Positions 1-9,051 of a stretch of 50,245 nucleotides of DNA are shown in pieces (position 1 is the stretch's first letter; every line of letters begins with the position of its first letter). The position numbers and the translations under genes were made by a program. This DNA is from an uncultured Comamonadaceae bacterium (GTDB taxonomy: Bacteria; Pseudomonadota; Gammaproteobacteria; Burkholderiales; Burkholderiaceae), in the NCBI GenBank assembly GCA_946482595.1, contig CAMLSD010000020.1, positions 1-50,245 of the forward strand, given 5' to 3'. The notes under the pieces were generated by a model, which saw only the letters and a program-made list of their open reading frames with translations, did no database searches and was not told the origin of the DNA.

Positions 1-176
1 CACCAGCACCAGCACCAGCACCAGCACCAGCACCAGCACCAGCACCAGCACCAGCACCAGCACCAGCACCAGCACCAGCACCAGCACCAGCACCAGCACC
101 AGCACCAGCACCAGCGCCGGCACCAGCGCCGGCACCAGCGCCAGCGCCAGCGCCCGCTCCTTCACCGGCGCCTGCG
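1..176 (+). repeat. Hexamer repeat coding Pro-Ala linker
   Basis: Near-perfect tandem CCAGCA units run for about 110 bases, then degenerate into mixed Pro/Ala codons up to base 176. In the frame of the downstream gene it encodes an alternating Pro-Ala linker. The left window edge cuts it. Confidence 0.95.
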
Positions 177-1592
177 GAACTGCAGTTGACCGCCTGTGAG
201 CCCGGTTCCGGCCGCGACTTTCAGGTGGGCCCGAACGTCGGCCAGCTCAGCTCGCTGGACCAGGTGCCCTGGGAGTCGCTGGCCGCTGGCGACACCGTGC
301 GCATCTTCCATCGCGCCACGCCGTACGCCGGCAAGTTCCTGATCGCTGGCAAGGGCACGGCCTCGGCGCCGGTGCGTGTATGCGGCGTCAAGAGCGCCTC
401 GGGTGAGCGTCCGGTCATCACCGGCCAGAACGCCGTGACCCGTCGCGGCCTGGCCTACGGCAACATCGCGCATGAGCAGCGCGGCGTGATCATCGTGAAG
501 TCGCTCTACACCGACGCCTACACCGCCGTGCCGACCTACGTGCAGATCGACGGCCTGAAGATCCAGGGCGCCACGCCCAGCAACAGCTTCACCGACAGCA
601 ACGGGCAGCGCCAGAACTACATGGAGTTTGGCGCCTGCGTGTGGGTCGAGCGTGGCCACAACGTGACCATCGCCGACAACGAGATCACCGACTGCACCCA
701 CGCGATCTTCAGCCGCTCGAACGACGAAGGCAGCTACACCGTCACCAAGAACCTGCGCATCGCCGGCAACTACATCCACAACAATGGTGTGACCAACAAC
801 TACACCATCCACCAGAGCTATGTGCAGAGCCAGGGTGTCGTGTATGAGTTCAACCGCTACGGCCCGCTGCGTTCCGGCGCCACCGGCAACGCCATCAAGG
901 ACCGTTCCACCGGTGTGGTGATCCGCTACAACCGCATTGAAGACGGCGCCCGTGCCCTGGACCTGGTCGAGGCCGAGGACATGCCCAACACCGCCAAGGC
1001 TGATCCGACCTACCGTGCGACCTATGTCTACGGCAACCAGATCATCAAGGACGGCCGCAAGGGCAGCACCATCCACTACGGAGGTGACCACCCCGGCAGC
1101 GAGAACAACTATCGCAAGGGCACGCTGTACTTCTTCAACAACACGGTGCGACTGACCGGCAACGACTATGCCGTGCTGTTCCAGCTTTCGACCACGGAGG
1201 AGCGTGCCGAGGTCTGGAACAACGTGTTCATGTTCGATGCAGCCATCCCCTACCCGCGCATGCGCGCCGGGCAGGACAACGCACCGGGCATCCCGTCGGG
1301 TGGCATCGTGAACCTGGGCCGTAACTGGATCGATGCACGCTGGAGCGATGCCGGGCCCTATCACACCGTGGGTGGGCAGCTGAACGGCGTGTCGAACCTG
1401 ATCACGGGCACGGGTTACCCGGCTGATTCGACCTCGATGCTTCCGCTGTCCGGCTCGGCGTTGCTGGACGCTGCCACGGCGAACGCGCTGGCAGGAAGTC
1501 ACACCGTGAGCTACCAGCTCGATTCGAATTTCCGGCCTGCCACCCGCAGCATCCGTGGCTCTGCCATGGACCTGGGGGCCGTCGAACGCTGA
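1..1592 (+). CDS. Right-handed beta-helix secreted protein, 5'-truncated by window edge
   Basis: The reading frame is open from base 3 and begins with about 28 Pro-Ala dipeptides (codons mostly CCA GCA), followed by a roughly 465-residue domain starting near residue 65. That domain has the regular Asn/Gly-rich rungs of a right-handed parallel beta-helix, such as 'NVTIADNEITDC', 'NLRIAGNYIHNN' and 'VVIRYNRIEDGARALD', as in polysaccharide lyases and other carbohydrate-acting surface proteins. The likely place of action is outside the cell, on polysaccharide, but no lyase active site can be assigned. The N-terminus, with any signal peptide, lies outside the window. The protein is a paralogue of the lipoprotein gene at 32495-34735, and 222-1149 is identical in DNA to that gene. 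The TTG at 186 is not a plausible start because the Pro-Ala frame runs straight through it. A terminator follows at 1612-1642. Confidence 0.85.
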   Translation, partial: PAPAPAPAPAPAPAPAPAPAPAPAPAPAPAPAPAPAPAPAPAPAPAPAPAPAPSPAPAELQLTACEPGSGRDFQVGPNVGQLSSLDQVPWESLAAGDTVRIFHRATPYAGKFLIAGKGTASAPVRVCGVKSASGERPVITGQNAVTRRGLAYGNIAHEQRGVIIVKSLYTDAYTAVPTYVQIDGLKIQGATPSNSFTDSNGQRQNYMEFGACVWVERGHNVTIADNEITDCTHAIFSRSNDEGSYTVTKNLRIAGNYIHNNGVTNNYTIHQSYVQSQGVVYEFNRYGPLRSGATGNAIKDRSTGVVIRYNRIEDGARALDLVEAEDMPNTAKADPTYRATYVYGNQIIKDGRKGSTIHYGGDHPGSENNYRKGTLYFFNNTVRLTGNDYAVLFQLSTTEERAEVWNNVFMFDAAIPYPRMRAGQDNAPGIPSGGIVNLGRNWIDARWSDAGPYHTVGGQLNGVSNLITGTGYPADSTSMLPLSGSALLDAATANALAGSHTVSYQLDSNFRPATRSIRGSAMDLGAVER

Positions 1593-1611
1593 TCCCGCTC
1601 GACACCGACTC

Positions 1612-1642
1612 GCAGGCACCCCCACCACGGGGGTGCCTGTTT
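1612..1642 (+). terminator. Rho-independent terminator after beta-helix gene
   Basis: The inverted repeat GCAGGCACCCCC/GGGGGTGCCTG(T) with a short ACCAC loop is followed by TTTCATTT. It lies 20 bases after the stop codon of the beta-helix gene. Confidence 0.8.
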
Positions 1643-1776
1643 CATTTGGGACTCACTAAGATGGCACCGCCAGCGGCGCGCGGCCACGGCCGCCTTCACG
1701 CATGACAACCGGCAAGACCTTGGCATGACACCTGGCACAAGCGTGCCCGTCCCTTCGCCCGCCTCCTGATCGCACC

Positions 1777-2913
1777 ATGACCCCCTTGAGCCTCATGCAT
1801 GTCGTCGACTCGCTTGAATTCGGCGGACTCGAACGTGTGGTGACCGACCTGGCCATTGCCCAGGCTCGCCGGGGCCACGGTGTGCGTGTGTTCAGCATCA
1901 ACACCACCGCCGGGTTTGCCGCCGAACTGGCGGCAGCGGGCGTGCCGGTGATCCAGGGGAACAAGCAGGGCACGCTGGACTTCGGCGTGATTCGCAGCCT
2001 GCGCCGGCAGGTGCAAGACCATGCCGTACAGATCGTGCATGCCCACAACTTCGTGCCCAATTACTACGCCGCCACCGCATTGCTCGGTCTGGGCAGTCGC
2101 TGCATCCAGGTCGGAACGGTGCACGACATGGGCATGCGCCTGAGCCAGCGCAAACTGCGCTGGATGTATCGCGCCTCGCTGATGCGCACCGCGGCCGTGG
2201 CCATGGTCGGGCAGCAGGTACACGACCGCTTTGTCGGCGAAGGTTATGTGCCGGCACAGCGTGCCACCACGGTGCTCAACGGCATCCCGATCGACCGGTT
2301 CACGAACACCGAGGCGCGGCGTCTGCGAGCGCGGCAGCTGCTGGGCCTCGCCGCGGACGGGCTGGTGATCGGCGCCGTCGGCCGGCTCGTGCCGCTCAAG
2401 AACCATCGGCAGCTGATCGAATGCATGCCCGAGCTGGTGTCGCGCTTCAACGGGTTGCGGCTCGTGATCGTCGGCGCCGGCCCCCTTGAAGCTGAACTGG
2501 GCGCCCTGGTGGAAAGCCTGGGCATGAGTGGCCATGTGCTGCTGGCGGGTCAGCGCAGCGATGTGGCTGACGTGGCGGCAGGTTTCGACATCTTTGCCCA
2601 ACCTTCGCTGACCGAAGGCCTCTCGATTGCCTTGCTGGAGGCCAGCGCGGCTGCGCTGGCGATCGTCGCGTCGCGGGTCGGGGGCAATCCCGAGATCATT
2701 CACCACGATCAGACCGGCCTGCTGGTGCCTGTAGGCGACCGCCCCGCCCTTGCCGCAGCCCTCGCCAGGCTGCTCGACGATGCCAGCCTGCGCAAGCGCC
2801 TGGGCGAACAGGCGGCAGGCTGGGTGGCGCGGCACGCCTCGGTGGACGCCATGGCCGATGCCTATGACCAGTTCTATCTGGCCAGCCGGCCCGGATATCC
2901 GGTGGCGGCCTAG
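1777..2913 (+). CDS. Family 4 glycosyltransferase
   Basis: 378 residues with a GT-B fold typical of GT4 retaining glycosyltransferases. The N-terminal half has the acceptor-side pattern 'LEFGGLERVV' (residues 13-22). The C-terminal half has the nucleotide-sugar site, with 'GAVGRLVPLKNH' near 205 and the EX7E motif 'EGLSIALLE' near 285, followed by 'ASRVGGNPEII'. It should add one sugar to an undecaprenyl-linked intermediate on the cytoplasmic face; the sugar cannot be read from sequence. The ATG at 1777 is preceded only by a weak ribosome site (CTCCTGATCGCACC). The gene stands alone on this strand between the beta-helix gene and a convergent operon. Confidence 0.9.
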   Translation: MTPLSLMHVVDSLEFGGLERVVTDLAIAQARRGHGVRVFSINTTAGFAAELAAAGVPVIQGNKQGTLDFGVIRSLRRQVQDHAVQIVHAHNFVPNYYAATALLGLGSRCIQVGTVHDMGMRLSQRKLRWMYRASLMRTAAVAMVGQQVHDRFVGEGYVPAQRATTVLNGIPIDRFTNTEARRLRARQLLGLAADGLVIGAVGRLVPLKNHRQLIECMPELVSRFNGLRLVIVGAGPLEAELGALVESLGMSGHVLLAGQRSDVADVAAGFDIFAQPSLTEGLSIALLEASAAALAIVASRVGGNPEIIHHDQTGLLVPVGDRPALAAALARLLDDASLRKRLGEQAAGWVARHASVDAMADAYDQFYLASRPGYPVAA

Positions 2914-2921
2914 CAGGCGGT

Positions 2922-2948
2922 GTCAGGCCGGCTGACCCGGCCTTGTTC
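2922..2948. terminator. Hairpin between convergent genes
   Basis: AGGCCGG-CTGAC-CCGGCCTTGTT forms a GC-rich stem with a T-rich right side. It sits in the 49-base gap between two converging genes and is a candidate terminator for the plus-strand glycosyltransferase. Confidence 0.55.
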
Positions 2949-2962
2949 AGGGGCCGTCTCGT

Positions 2963-3976
2963 TCAGGCCTTGCCGAGCTCGCTGCGCCAGTGCGCAAACG
3001 ACTGCCTGAGGCCGTCCTGGGTGGACACCCGTGGCGACCAGCCGAGCGCCTTCAGCGCGGCGTTGCTGTACTTCAGCGGCGTGTACATCGACTTCACCAC
3101 ATAGGGCGTGAACACCGCAGGCAATTGACCTTTCGAGGCCTTGTGATAGCGCACGAGCTGCTTTGCCCCGAATCGGAAGGCCCATCCCGGCACCGGCAGC
3201 ACACGCAGTCGCTGGACGTCATCTCGGTAGGCGCGCAGGTAGGCAGCGCAGGTGGGCAGCTCGTCGTCGACGACATTGAAGACGCTGTTGGCCTCGGCCT
3301 TCAAGGTGGCATGCGCGATGGCGTCCGCGCAGTTCTCGACATGGGTGAGCGGCAACAGCGCCGACCCACCCAGGCTGAAAAACACCCCCATGGCCTTGAT
3401 GCCCACCCGCGGCGACAACGCACCGCCCCCCGGCCCGTAGATCACGCCCGGGCGCAGGAACACTGCGTCGAAACCATGTTGCTGCTGCCATTCGCGCACC
3501 AGTTGCTCCTGGCGCGTCTTGGCATAGCCGTAGGGACCCTTTTCGATTCCGACGGATTCGGTGGGCACCGATTCATCGAGCACCGCTCCTTCGTGCAGGT
3601 GCTCGGTGCGGTAGACCGAAAACGAGCTGACCAGCACGATGCGCTTCACCCCGGCGCGGCAGGCGGCTTCCAGCAGATTGCGTGTACCGATCACGGTGTT
3701 GGCGAACATGTCGGCCGCCGCACCCTTCATGCCGGCTGCCGCATGCACGATGCAGTCCGCCCCGGCGACCATGTCGTCGAGCGTGCCACGCGCCAGCAGA
3801 TTGCCGGCAGCCGACGCGATGTGCGCGTCGGGGAACTCGGCACGCAAGGGGTCGAGCTGATGGGCCGGCGGATGCTGGCGGTAGTGCAGGCGCAGGTCGC
3901 TGGCGCCGAGTTGAAGCAGCGAACGCGCGATGCGCCGCCCCAGGAAGCCGCCGGCACCGGTGATCAGGATCTTCAT
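2963..3976 (-). CDS. NAD-dependent epimerase/dehydratase (extended SDR)
   Basis: 337 residues. The N-terminus 'MKILITGAGGFLGRRI' carries the GxxGxxG Rossmann motif. A catalytic YxxxK is seen in 'PYGYAKTRQE' near residue 150, preceded by 'VLVSSFSVYRT' with the active-site serine region. It is probably a nucleotide-sugar epimerase, dehydratase or reductase supplying or modifying an EPS precursor. The chosen ATG at 3976 has a strong GGAGG six bases upstream and overlaps the upstream oxidoreductase stop by ATGA, indicating translational coupling. It is the last gene of a minus-strand operon running 7483 to 2963. The exact substrate is not assignable. Confidence 0.88.
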   Translation of the reverse strand: MKILITGAGGFLGRRIARSLLQLGASDLRLHYRQHPPAHQLDPLRAEFPDAHIASAAGNLLARGTLDDMVAGADCIVHAAAGMKGAAADMFANTVIGTRNLLEAACRAGVKRIVLVSSFSVYRTEHLHEGAVLDESVPTESVGIEKGPYGYAKTRQEQLVREWQQQHGFDAVFLRPGVIYGPGGGALSPRVGIKAMGVFFSLGGSALLPLTHVENCADAIAHATLKAEANSVFNVVDDELPTCAAYLRAYRDDVQRLRVLPVPGWAFRFGAKQLVRYHKASKGQLPAVFTPYVVKSMYTPLKYSNAALKALGWSPRVSTQDGLRQSFAHWRSELGKA

Positions 3977-5043
3977 GTGCCCTCCTTCGTGGCCTGCACG
4001 ATCTGGTCGATCACCCGGCTCACGCCCAGGATCTGGCGCGCTGGCACCGGATCGGGCCCGCGGCCTTCGACGGCATCGTAGAAGCGCGACAGCAGCACCC
4101 GCATGCACTGGAAGTAGTGGAATTCGTAGTGGCGAAACTGCCCCAGGTTGCGCCAGCCATTGCGCATGAACTGGCGGGCCTGCACCCAGGGCGGGAACAA
4201 CCGGCCGATGGCACTGGGCTGCGATTGACGCGCCGCCCGCACCAGGGTGCGCGCCGCATAGTCGAGCTCGACCGTGTCACGGGTGCCGACGACCTTCAAC
4301 TGGTGCGACACCGGCCGCCCGTGCGCACTGATGACCGCCGTGGCAGTGACCTGCCCCCCGCGCAGCAGCACGCGCAGTTCGTCGGGCATCGCATCGACCG
4401 CTTCGTTGCCGGTGGCCGCGCGCCTGCGGAAGGAGATCACCTTGACGTCGATCTCATCGCCCAGGTGCGGCACCAGCTTGGCCAGCACGTGGTCGAGCAC
4501 GTTGTGGAACAGCTTGCCCGGCAGCCGGTGCACCCAGTGCCCCGGGTCGGCCATCACCGCCATGCCGTAGTCGCCGGACAGGTTGTAGCCGTAGCTCGTG
4601 TCCAGATGCACCAGTTCACCGAGCTCACCGTCTGCCAGCATCCGCTCGAGCGCGAGACCGGGTGACTCGAAGTTGTAGAGGTAGTTGACGCCGACCTTGC
4701 GCCCGCAGGCTTCGGCCCGATCGAGGATCGAGGCGGTCGCCTGCGCGTCCAGGGCAAAGGGCTTTTCCATGAAGACATGGCAGCCTGCGTCGAACGCCGC
4801 CATCGCGATCGGCACATGAGAATCGGGCGGCGTGGCCACATGCAGCACGTCCAGGCGCTCCCGGGCCAGCATCTCGGCCATGTCGCTGTAGCGGCCCGGC
4901 ACGCCCAGCCGCACCGCCAGTTGTTCGGCCATCAGGGGCTCGCGGTCGCACACGGCCACCACTTCGCCACGTCCGGTGGCGCGCACCTGCTCGACATGGC
5001 CGTCGGCGATCTTGCCGCAACCCACGATCCCGACTCTCAACAC
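3973..5043 (-). CDS. Gfo/Idh/MocA-family oxidoreductase
   Basis: 356 residues from the GTG at 5043; a TTG immediately follows and is an alternative start. The N-terminal Rossmann motif is 'VGIVGCGKIADGH' and the family hallmark 'MEKPFALDAQ' lies near residue 95, where the EKP lysine contacts cofactor and substrate. Members of this family oxidise or reduce sugars with NAD(P). Next to an SDR and glycosyltransferases it probably acts on a nucleotide sugar for the polysaccharide. The stop overlaps the SDR start. The ribosome site (GGAATCAGG) is weak, so the start is less certain than the identity. Confidence 0.87.
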   Translation of the reverse strand: MLRVGIVGCGKIADGHVEQVRATGRGEVVAVCDREPLMAEQLAVRLGVPGRYSDMAEMLARERLDVLHVATPPDSHVPIAMAAFDAGCHVFMEKPFALDAQATASILDRAEACGRKVGVNYLYNFESPGLALERMLADGELGELVHLDTSYGYNLSGDYGMAVMADPGHWVHRLPGKLFHNVLDHVLAKLVPHLGDEIDVKVISFRRRAATGNEAVDAMPDELRVLLRGGQVTATAVISAHGRPVSHQLKVVGTRDTVELDYAARTLVRAARQSQPSAIGRLFPPWVQARQFMRNGWRNLGQFRHYEFHYFQCMRVLLSRFYDAVEGRGPDPVPARQILGVSRVIDQIVQATKEGT

Positions 5044-5089
5044 CCTGATTCCCCCATGCCGGGTCGTCCCGTGCAGTGCTTCATCTCGT

Positions 5090-6280
5090 TCATCGTGCGG
5101 TCCGGCGCCAGGACCCGCTGTAGCGGCCGGTCGCAAACTTGGTCGAGGCCACCAGAAAGGCCCAGTTCAATGCAAACAGAAAGGCGACGATGCGCAGCAG
5201 CGACGGCAGACGCCAGCCTGCGCGGCTCGCCGCATACAGCGCCGCTGCCGCGGCGATCGACCCGGCCAGCGCGGCCGCCAGCACGGCCCAGGTCGGTGAG
5301 GACCAGGCCAGCACCAGTGCGGCCGCCAGGGCCACCAGCAGCAGGTGCGGTGCCAGCCAGCGCAGCACCTTGTGGGACAGGTAGGCCCACACCGTGCCCA
5401 CCGAGGTGCGCAACAGGTACTCGGGGTGCCGCCACAGGGCCTGGAAGTTGCCGATGCCGATGCGCACGCGGCGCTGGTATTCATCGCCAATCGAGGCGGG
5501 CGTGTCTTCCTCGGCCCAGGCGGTGGGCTCATACACCATGCGGTAGCCGGCCGCGGCCACGTTCATGCCGACACAGAAGTCGTCGCAGATGGTGTCGGGC
5601 GCCAGCGGCTTCCACAGCTCGCGCCGTATGGCATAGATGGCGCCGTTGGCGCCCAGCAGTCCGCCGATACGGGCCTCGAAGAACTTCAGCAATTGCTCGA
5701 CCCGCCAGTACAGGCTGTCCTGGTTGTCGCCGGAGGCCCCGAGCAGCCGCAGTTCACCACTGACGCCGCCGACTCGCGGATTGGCAAAGTGCGGCAGCAT
5801 CGATTTCAGGGCATCGGCAGCAAAGAAGGTGTTGGCGTCCGAGAACACGAGGATGGGCGCACTGGTGCGCGACACCAGGTCATTGAGCACATTGGCCTTG
5901 CCGCGGTTGACCTCGAACACATGGGCCTTGATGCGCGGGTCGTTGCAGCGCCGCAGGATGTCGCCGGTTGCATCGCGGCTGCCGTCCGAGCCGATGTAGA
6001 CGCTCAGCAATTCTGCCGGATAGTCCAGTGCCAGCAGGTTGTCGATGCGCTGCTGGAGGTGGCGCTCTTCATTGAAGGCCGAGATGACCACAGCCACCTG
6101 TGGCAGGCCGCCACCCTTGCGCGAGCGACGGTCACGCTTGCGCACCACGTGGGCCACGTCGCGAAAGCCCTGGACCAGCGCGCCGGTGATCACCAGCAGC
6201 ACCGGGTAGAGCACATAGGAGTAGACCACTGCGCCCAGACACAGCCACACGATCCAGGCCAGCACCGCACTCGTCTGCAC
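5090..6280 (-). CDS. Family 2 membrane glycosyltransferase
   Basis: 396 residues. There is a membrane segment at the N-terminus (about residues 8-35), then a GT-A domain with 'VAVVISAFNEE', 'IGSDGSRDAT' (nucleotide-binding DGS), 'VFSDANTFF' (DxD-like metal site), 'TICDDF' (base region) and 'QRRVR'. The C-terminal third (about 290-390) holds three or four hydrophobic spans. This is the layout of processive or lipid-linked GT2 enzymes such as cellulose-synthase-like proteins and EPS transferases. The start is GTG, 15 bases after the upstream gene ends. An acceptor among the lipid-linked sugars of this locus is likely; the donor is unknown. Confidence 0.88.
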   Translation of the reverse strand: MQTSAVLAWIVWLCLGAVVYSYVLYPVLLVITGALVQGFRDVAHVVRKRDRRSRKGGGLPQVAVVISAFNEERHLQQRIDNLLALDYPAELLSVYIGSDGSRDATGDILRRCNDPRIKAHVFEVNRGKANVLNDLVSRTSAPILVFSDANTFFAADALKSMLPHFANPRVGGVSGELRLLGASGDNQDSLYWRVEQLLKFFEARIGGLLGANGAIYAIRRELWKPLAPDTICDDFCVGMNVAAAGYRMVYEPTAWAEEDTPASIGDEYQRRVRIGIGNFQALWRHPEYLLRTSVGTVWAYLSHKVLRWLAPHLLLVALAAALVLAWSSPTWAVLAAALAGSIAAAAALYAASRAGWRLPSLLRIVAFLFALNWAFLVASTKFATGRYSGSWRRTAR

Positions 6281-6295
6281 GACTGGTCTGCCGCT

Positions 6296-7483
6296 TCAGT
6301 TGCTGGCTGCCGCCGGCTGGTAGTTCGGGCGCGGGATCAGGTAGTCGCGGTACTGCCCGGGCTCGCCGGGCTCGCCCGCTTCTGCGGCCTTGACGATGTT
6401 GTACATCTCGCGCGCGCTGACGTAGTGCAGCTTCCAGTCGACCCCGTCGTTGTACCGCGACTGCATGTACTCGAAGGCCTCACGCATCGGGCTGCCCAGG
6501 AGGGTGTCGACGTCACGCTCTTCAACGCCGTGTGTATGCACCTTGACGAACACCCACTCGGGGCGACCTTCGACATGAATGCCGGTGTCGACCCAGCCGT
6601 CGATGCGGCGCGGCGTGGGCGCGCTGGTCGTGCGCACGTCGGCATTCTCGATGCGAGGCAGCACACCGAACTTGCGGTTGTGCCACATGAAGCCCAGTGG
6701 CCCCTGGATGATCATCAGGTCGCCCCAGGGCTTGCCACCCATGCGCACGCGTTCACCGGTGTCATGCGACTTCGGCGCATGCGGGTCGTCCTTGGCGTAG
6801 TAGATCTTGTTGACCGTGCTGGTCTGGCAGGGCTCGGGCGCGGCCGGGAAGGTGAAGTCGGCATAACAGCCTTCTTCGCGCAGGATGATCAGCTCGTTGT
6901 TCACGCCGCAGCCGCTGCCATGCGGATGGGAATTGTCGAGCGCCCAGTTGCCGTGGATGAAGGCCCAGCGCGGCTGGCCGGTGGCGGGGTCGCGCGGCAG
7001 GGCGTCGTGGTCGTCGGCCAGGATGCGGGTGAAGCGGCGCAGCTTCTCGCGCAGGCCGGCGTCGGTGTCGTTGTCGTGATGCAGGTGGATCTCGATCTCG
7101 CCGATGCCCATGCGGCACATCTCGACCAGCGGCTCCAGGTGCTCTCGCCGGTACTCTTCCTCGGGGTAGAAGAAGGTGTGGATCGGTGCGCGGCCATCGG
7201 CGTCGCGCAGGCCTTCACACAGACGAGGGTAGTCGGTGCGCCAGCGGGCCACACGCGCCTTTTCGGTGGCGTAGTCGGGCCGGCCATAGCCAGGCTCGAA
7301 GTGGTCGACAAAGCAGAAGACGAGGTGCCGTGTGGTGCCCGGCGGCACGGGGGCACGCCAGTCCTGGCGCAGGTAGTTGCGCAGCCAGATGGCGATGTGC
7401 TTTCGACGGACCTCGGCGCCCACGGCCACCAGCACGGCAACCAGCAGAACGAGCAGGACGATCACGGGAAGCGACAAGGTCAT
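6296..7483 (-). CDS. Membrane-anchored polysaccharide-deacetylase-like protein
   Basis: 395 residues from the ATG at 7483. One N-terminal hydrophobic helix (residues 2-22) would anchor it with the bulk in the periplasm. The body has 'VFCFVDHFEPGYG', 'THFFYPEEEY'-like segments, 'EIEIHLHHDNDTD' and 'WAFIHGNWALDNS'. The Asp/His-rich strands resemble the metal triad of NodB-type deacetylases in a divergent arrangement, without the classic TFDDG. A role in trimming N- or O-acetyl groups of the EPS is an inference from these motifs and the operon position. It lies 15 bases upstream of the GT2 gene, in the same operon. Confidence 0.6.
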   Translation of the reverse strand: MTLSLPVIVLLVLLVAVLVAVGAEVRRKHIAIWLRNYLRQDWRAPVPPGTTRHLVFCFVDHFEPGYGRPDYATEKARVARWRTDYPRLCEGLRDADGRAPIHTFFYPEEEYRREHLEPLVEMCRMGIGEIEIHLHHDNDTDAGLREKLRRFTRILADDHDALPRDPATGQPRWAFIHGNWALDNSHPHGSGCGVNNELIILREEGCYADFTFPAAPEPCQTSTVNKIYYAKDDPHAPKSHDTGERVRMGGKPWGDLMIIQGPLGFMWHNRKFGVLPRIENADVRTTSAPTPRRIDGWVDTGIHVEGRPEWVFVKVHTHGVEERDVDTLLGSPMREAFEYMQSRYNDGVDWKLHYVSAREMYNIVKAAEAGEPGEPGQYRDYLIPRPNYQPAAASN

Positions 7484-7704
7484 TGTGAACTGCAACCGGG
7501 GTTCAAGCAACGGCAGACTGCGCAGCCATCGACCTTCAGGACGGCAGGTGACGCTGCTGCTCAGACGGGATCCCGACCGGATGGCGGCGGGACTCGGAAA
7601 AATGGTCAGGTCGCGGCGCAGTCTAGCATCGGAACCCCAGGGGAAACCCCTCCTGGCGGCGTCTCCCCCCCATTCGCGGGCCTCATGGCCGGCCCATGTG
7701 GCCC

Positions 7705-9051
7705 TCAGCGACCAAAGTTGTGGGCCACCACAAACGCATAGGTGGCCAGCACCGCACCGATCGACGCAAGCAATGTATGCAGCCCCCAGGACGGCAGCGG
7801 CAATGGTTGGCCCCCGGGCTGAGCTGCCGCTGCCCTGGAGCCGCAATGCCAGGCGGCTATGCACAGGGCCAACAGCAGGTACATCCCGGGCTGATAGGTG
7901 CGTGACAGAAACCATGCGCAGGTCAGGTAGCCCAGCAGCGAGGCGCGCAGCAGCGCCGCCATGCGGGCTTCGGTCCGACCGACACCCTCGGGCAGGCGGT
8001 CGGCCACCTGGTTGAGCCCGCGAAAGCTGATCACGATCAGACCCATCCAGGCCATCATGCCGAACATGCCAAGCTCGGCGAAACACAGCACGAAGGAGTT
8101 GTGGGCCGTCAGGTGATGGTGCTCGATGAAATTGAGGTAGCCCACCCCGAACAGCGGATGCGACTGCAGCATCTGCAGCCCGGTGCTCCAGGCCTCGATG
8201 CGGTCGGCGGCCGATTCCTCCTGGGACGAGAAGCCGCGCCCGCCGCCAAAGCTGGTGGCCAGGAAGGCCACCACCGCCAGGCCCATCAGGATGCCGGTGC
8301 GCACCGTGCCGATCACCGAACGCAGCCCGAACAGCATCATCGCGCCGATGCCCAGGATGGCACCGCGCGAGTGGGTGAGGTAGATCGCATAGACCATGAT
8401 GCCGGCCGGCATCACGAACACCACCAGGTTGCGCAGCCACCGGCGCGGCCGCGTCAGGCCCCACAGCAGCGGCAACACCATCACCAGCGCCTGTGCAAAG
8501 TCGTTCGGATCATTCAGGAAGCCCACGCTGCGCACCCGGAACATGAACTTGCCCGAGGTGTCCTGTGCCGGTGCGGTCATGCCCTCCAGGTCGGCCAGCG
8601 TGCCGCCCAGACCGAGGTTCTGGAACAGCACCAGCTCCTCGACCATGAAGCCGTAGTGAAATGCCGCGATGGCGGCCAGCGCCAGCAGCAGCATGCACAC
8701 CACGATCACGCCACAGGTGGCCAGCAGGCGTGGCAGCGTGGTCACGTTGAGCACGGCCAGCACCAGCAACGTCGTGGAGGCGTTCACATGGTTCATCGCG
8801 AACAGCGCACTGCTCACGCCCCCGTTGAACAGCCGCGACAGGCCGATGGCCACGATCAGCAGGATCAGCAGGCGGAAATGTGTGCCGCGTGCGGCCGACT
8901 CCCGCTTCATGATCGCCCGCCCGATCGACATCACCAGGGCCAGCCCGCCCAGCAGCAGCATGGGTCGCGACGCCGCCAGCTCGGGAAACAGCAGTTCCAC
9001 CGGACGCAGGAAGGTCAGGGCGACGTACACCAGGAAAACGGCAAAGGTCAT
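7705..9051 (-). CDS. O-antigen ligase / Wzy-like polymerase
   Basis: 448 residues with about ten hydrophobic segments. The large periplasmic loop near residues 260-330 contains 'RIEAW', 'HPLFGVGYLNF', 'HNSF' and 'ELGMFG', the Wzy_C pattern (R...W...HPl.GvG...HN.f...E.G..G). Such proteins polymerise undecaprenyl-linked repeat units or ligate glycans. With Wzc- and Wza-like genes in the same window, a Wzy polymerase is the likelier reading. Start ATG at 9051. The next gene downstream (7483) is 221 bases away and may be co-transcribed. Confidence 0.82.
   Translation of the reverse strand: MTFAVFLVYVALTFLRPVELLFPELAASRPMLLLGGLALVMSIGRAIMKRESAARGTHFRLLILLIVAIGLSRLFNGGVSSALFAMNHVNASTTLLVLAVLNVTTLPRLLATCGVIVVCMLLLALAAIAAFHYGFMVEELVLFQNLGLGGTLADLEGMTAPAQDTSGKFMFRVRSVGFLNDPNDFAQALVMVLPLLWGLTRPRRWLRNLVVFVMPAGIMVYAIYLTHSRGAILGIGAMMLFGLRSVIGTVRTGILMGLAVVAFLATSFGGGRGFSSQEESAADRIEAWSTGLQMLQSHPLFGVGYLNFIEHHHLTAHNSFVLCFAELGMFGMMAWMGLIVISFRGLNQVADRLPEGVGRTEARMAALLRASLLGYLTCAWFLSRTYQPGMYLLLALCIAAWHCGSRAAAAQPGGQPLPLPSWGLHTLLASIGAVLATYAFVVAHNFGR

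Noticed and set aside
1..176. CRISPR-like tandem repeats at the window ends and at 33912-34389
   Set aside because: Units are six bases without spacers and are in frame as Pro-Ala codons.
1110..1592. PEP-CTERM sorting tail on the beta-helix proteins
   Set aside because: Both proteins end in '...DLGAVER' with no PEP motif, hydrophobic helix or basic tail.
162..1628. Minus-strand 488-codon frame across the first beta-helix gene, matched by a similar plus-strand frame at 32405-34573
   Set aside because: The match between the two reflects the identical 928-bp DNA, not a conserved antisense gene.
7636..7655. AGGGG-AAA-CCCCT hairpin as terminator of the Wzy-like gene
   Set aside because: Short stem, no T-tract on the minus strand; too weak to call.
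5345..7741. Plus-strand 798-codon frame opposite the GT2 and deacetylase-like genes
   Set aside because: Shadow of clear minus-strand genes; no domain or ribosome site.
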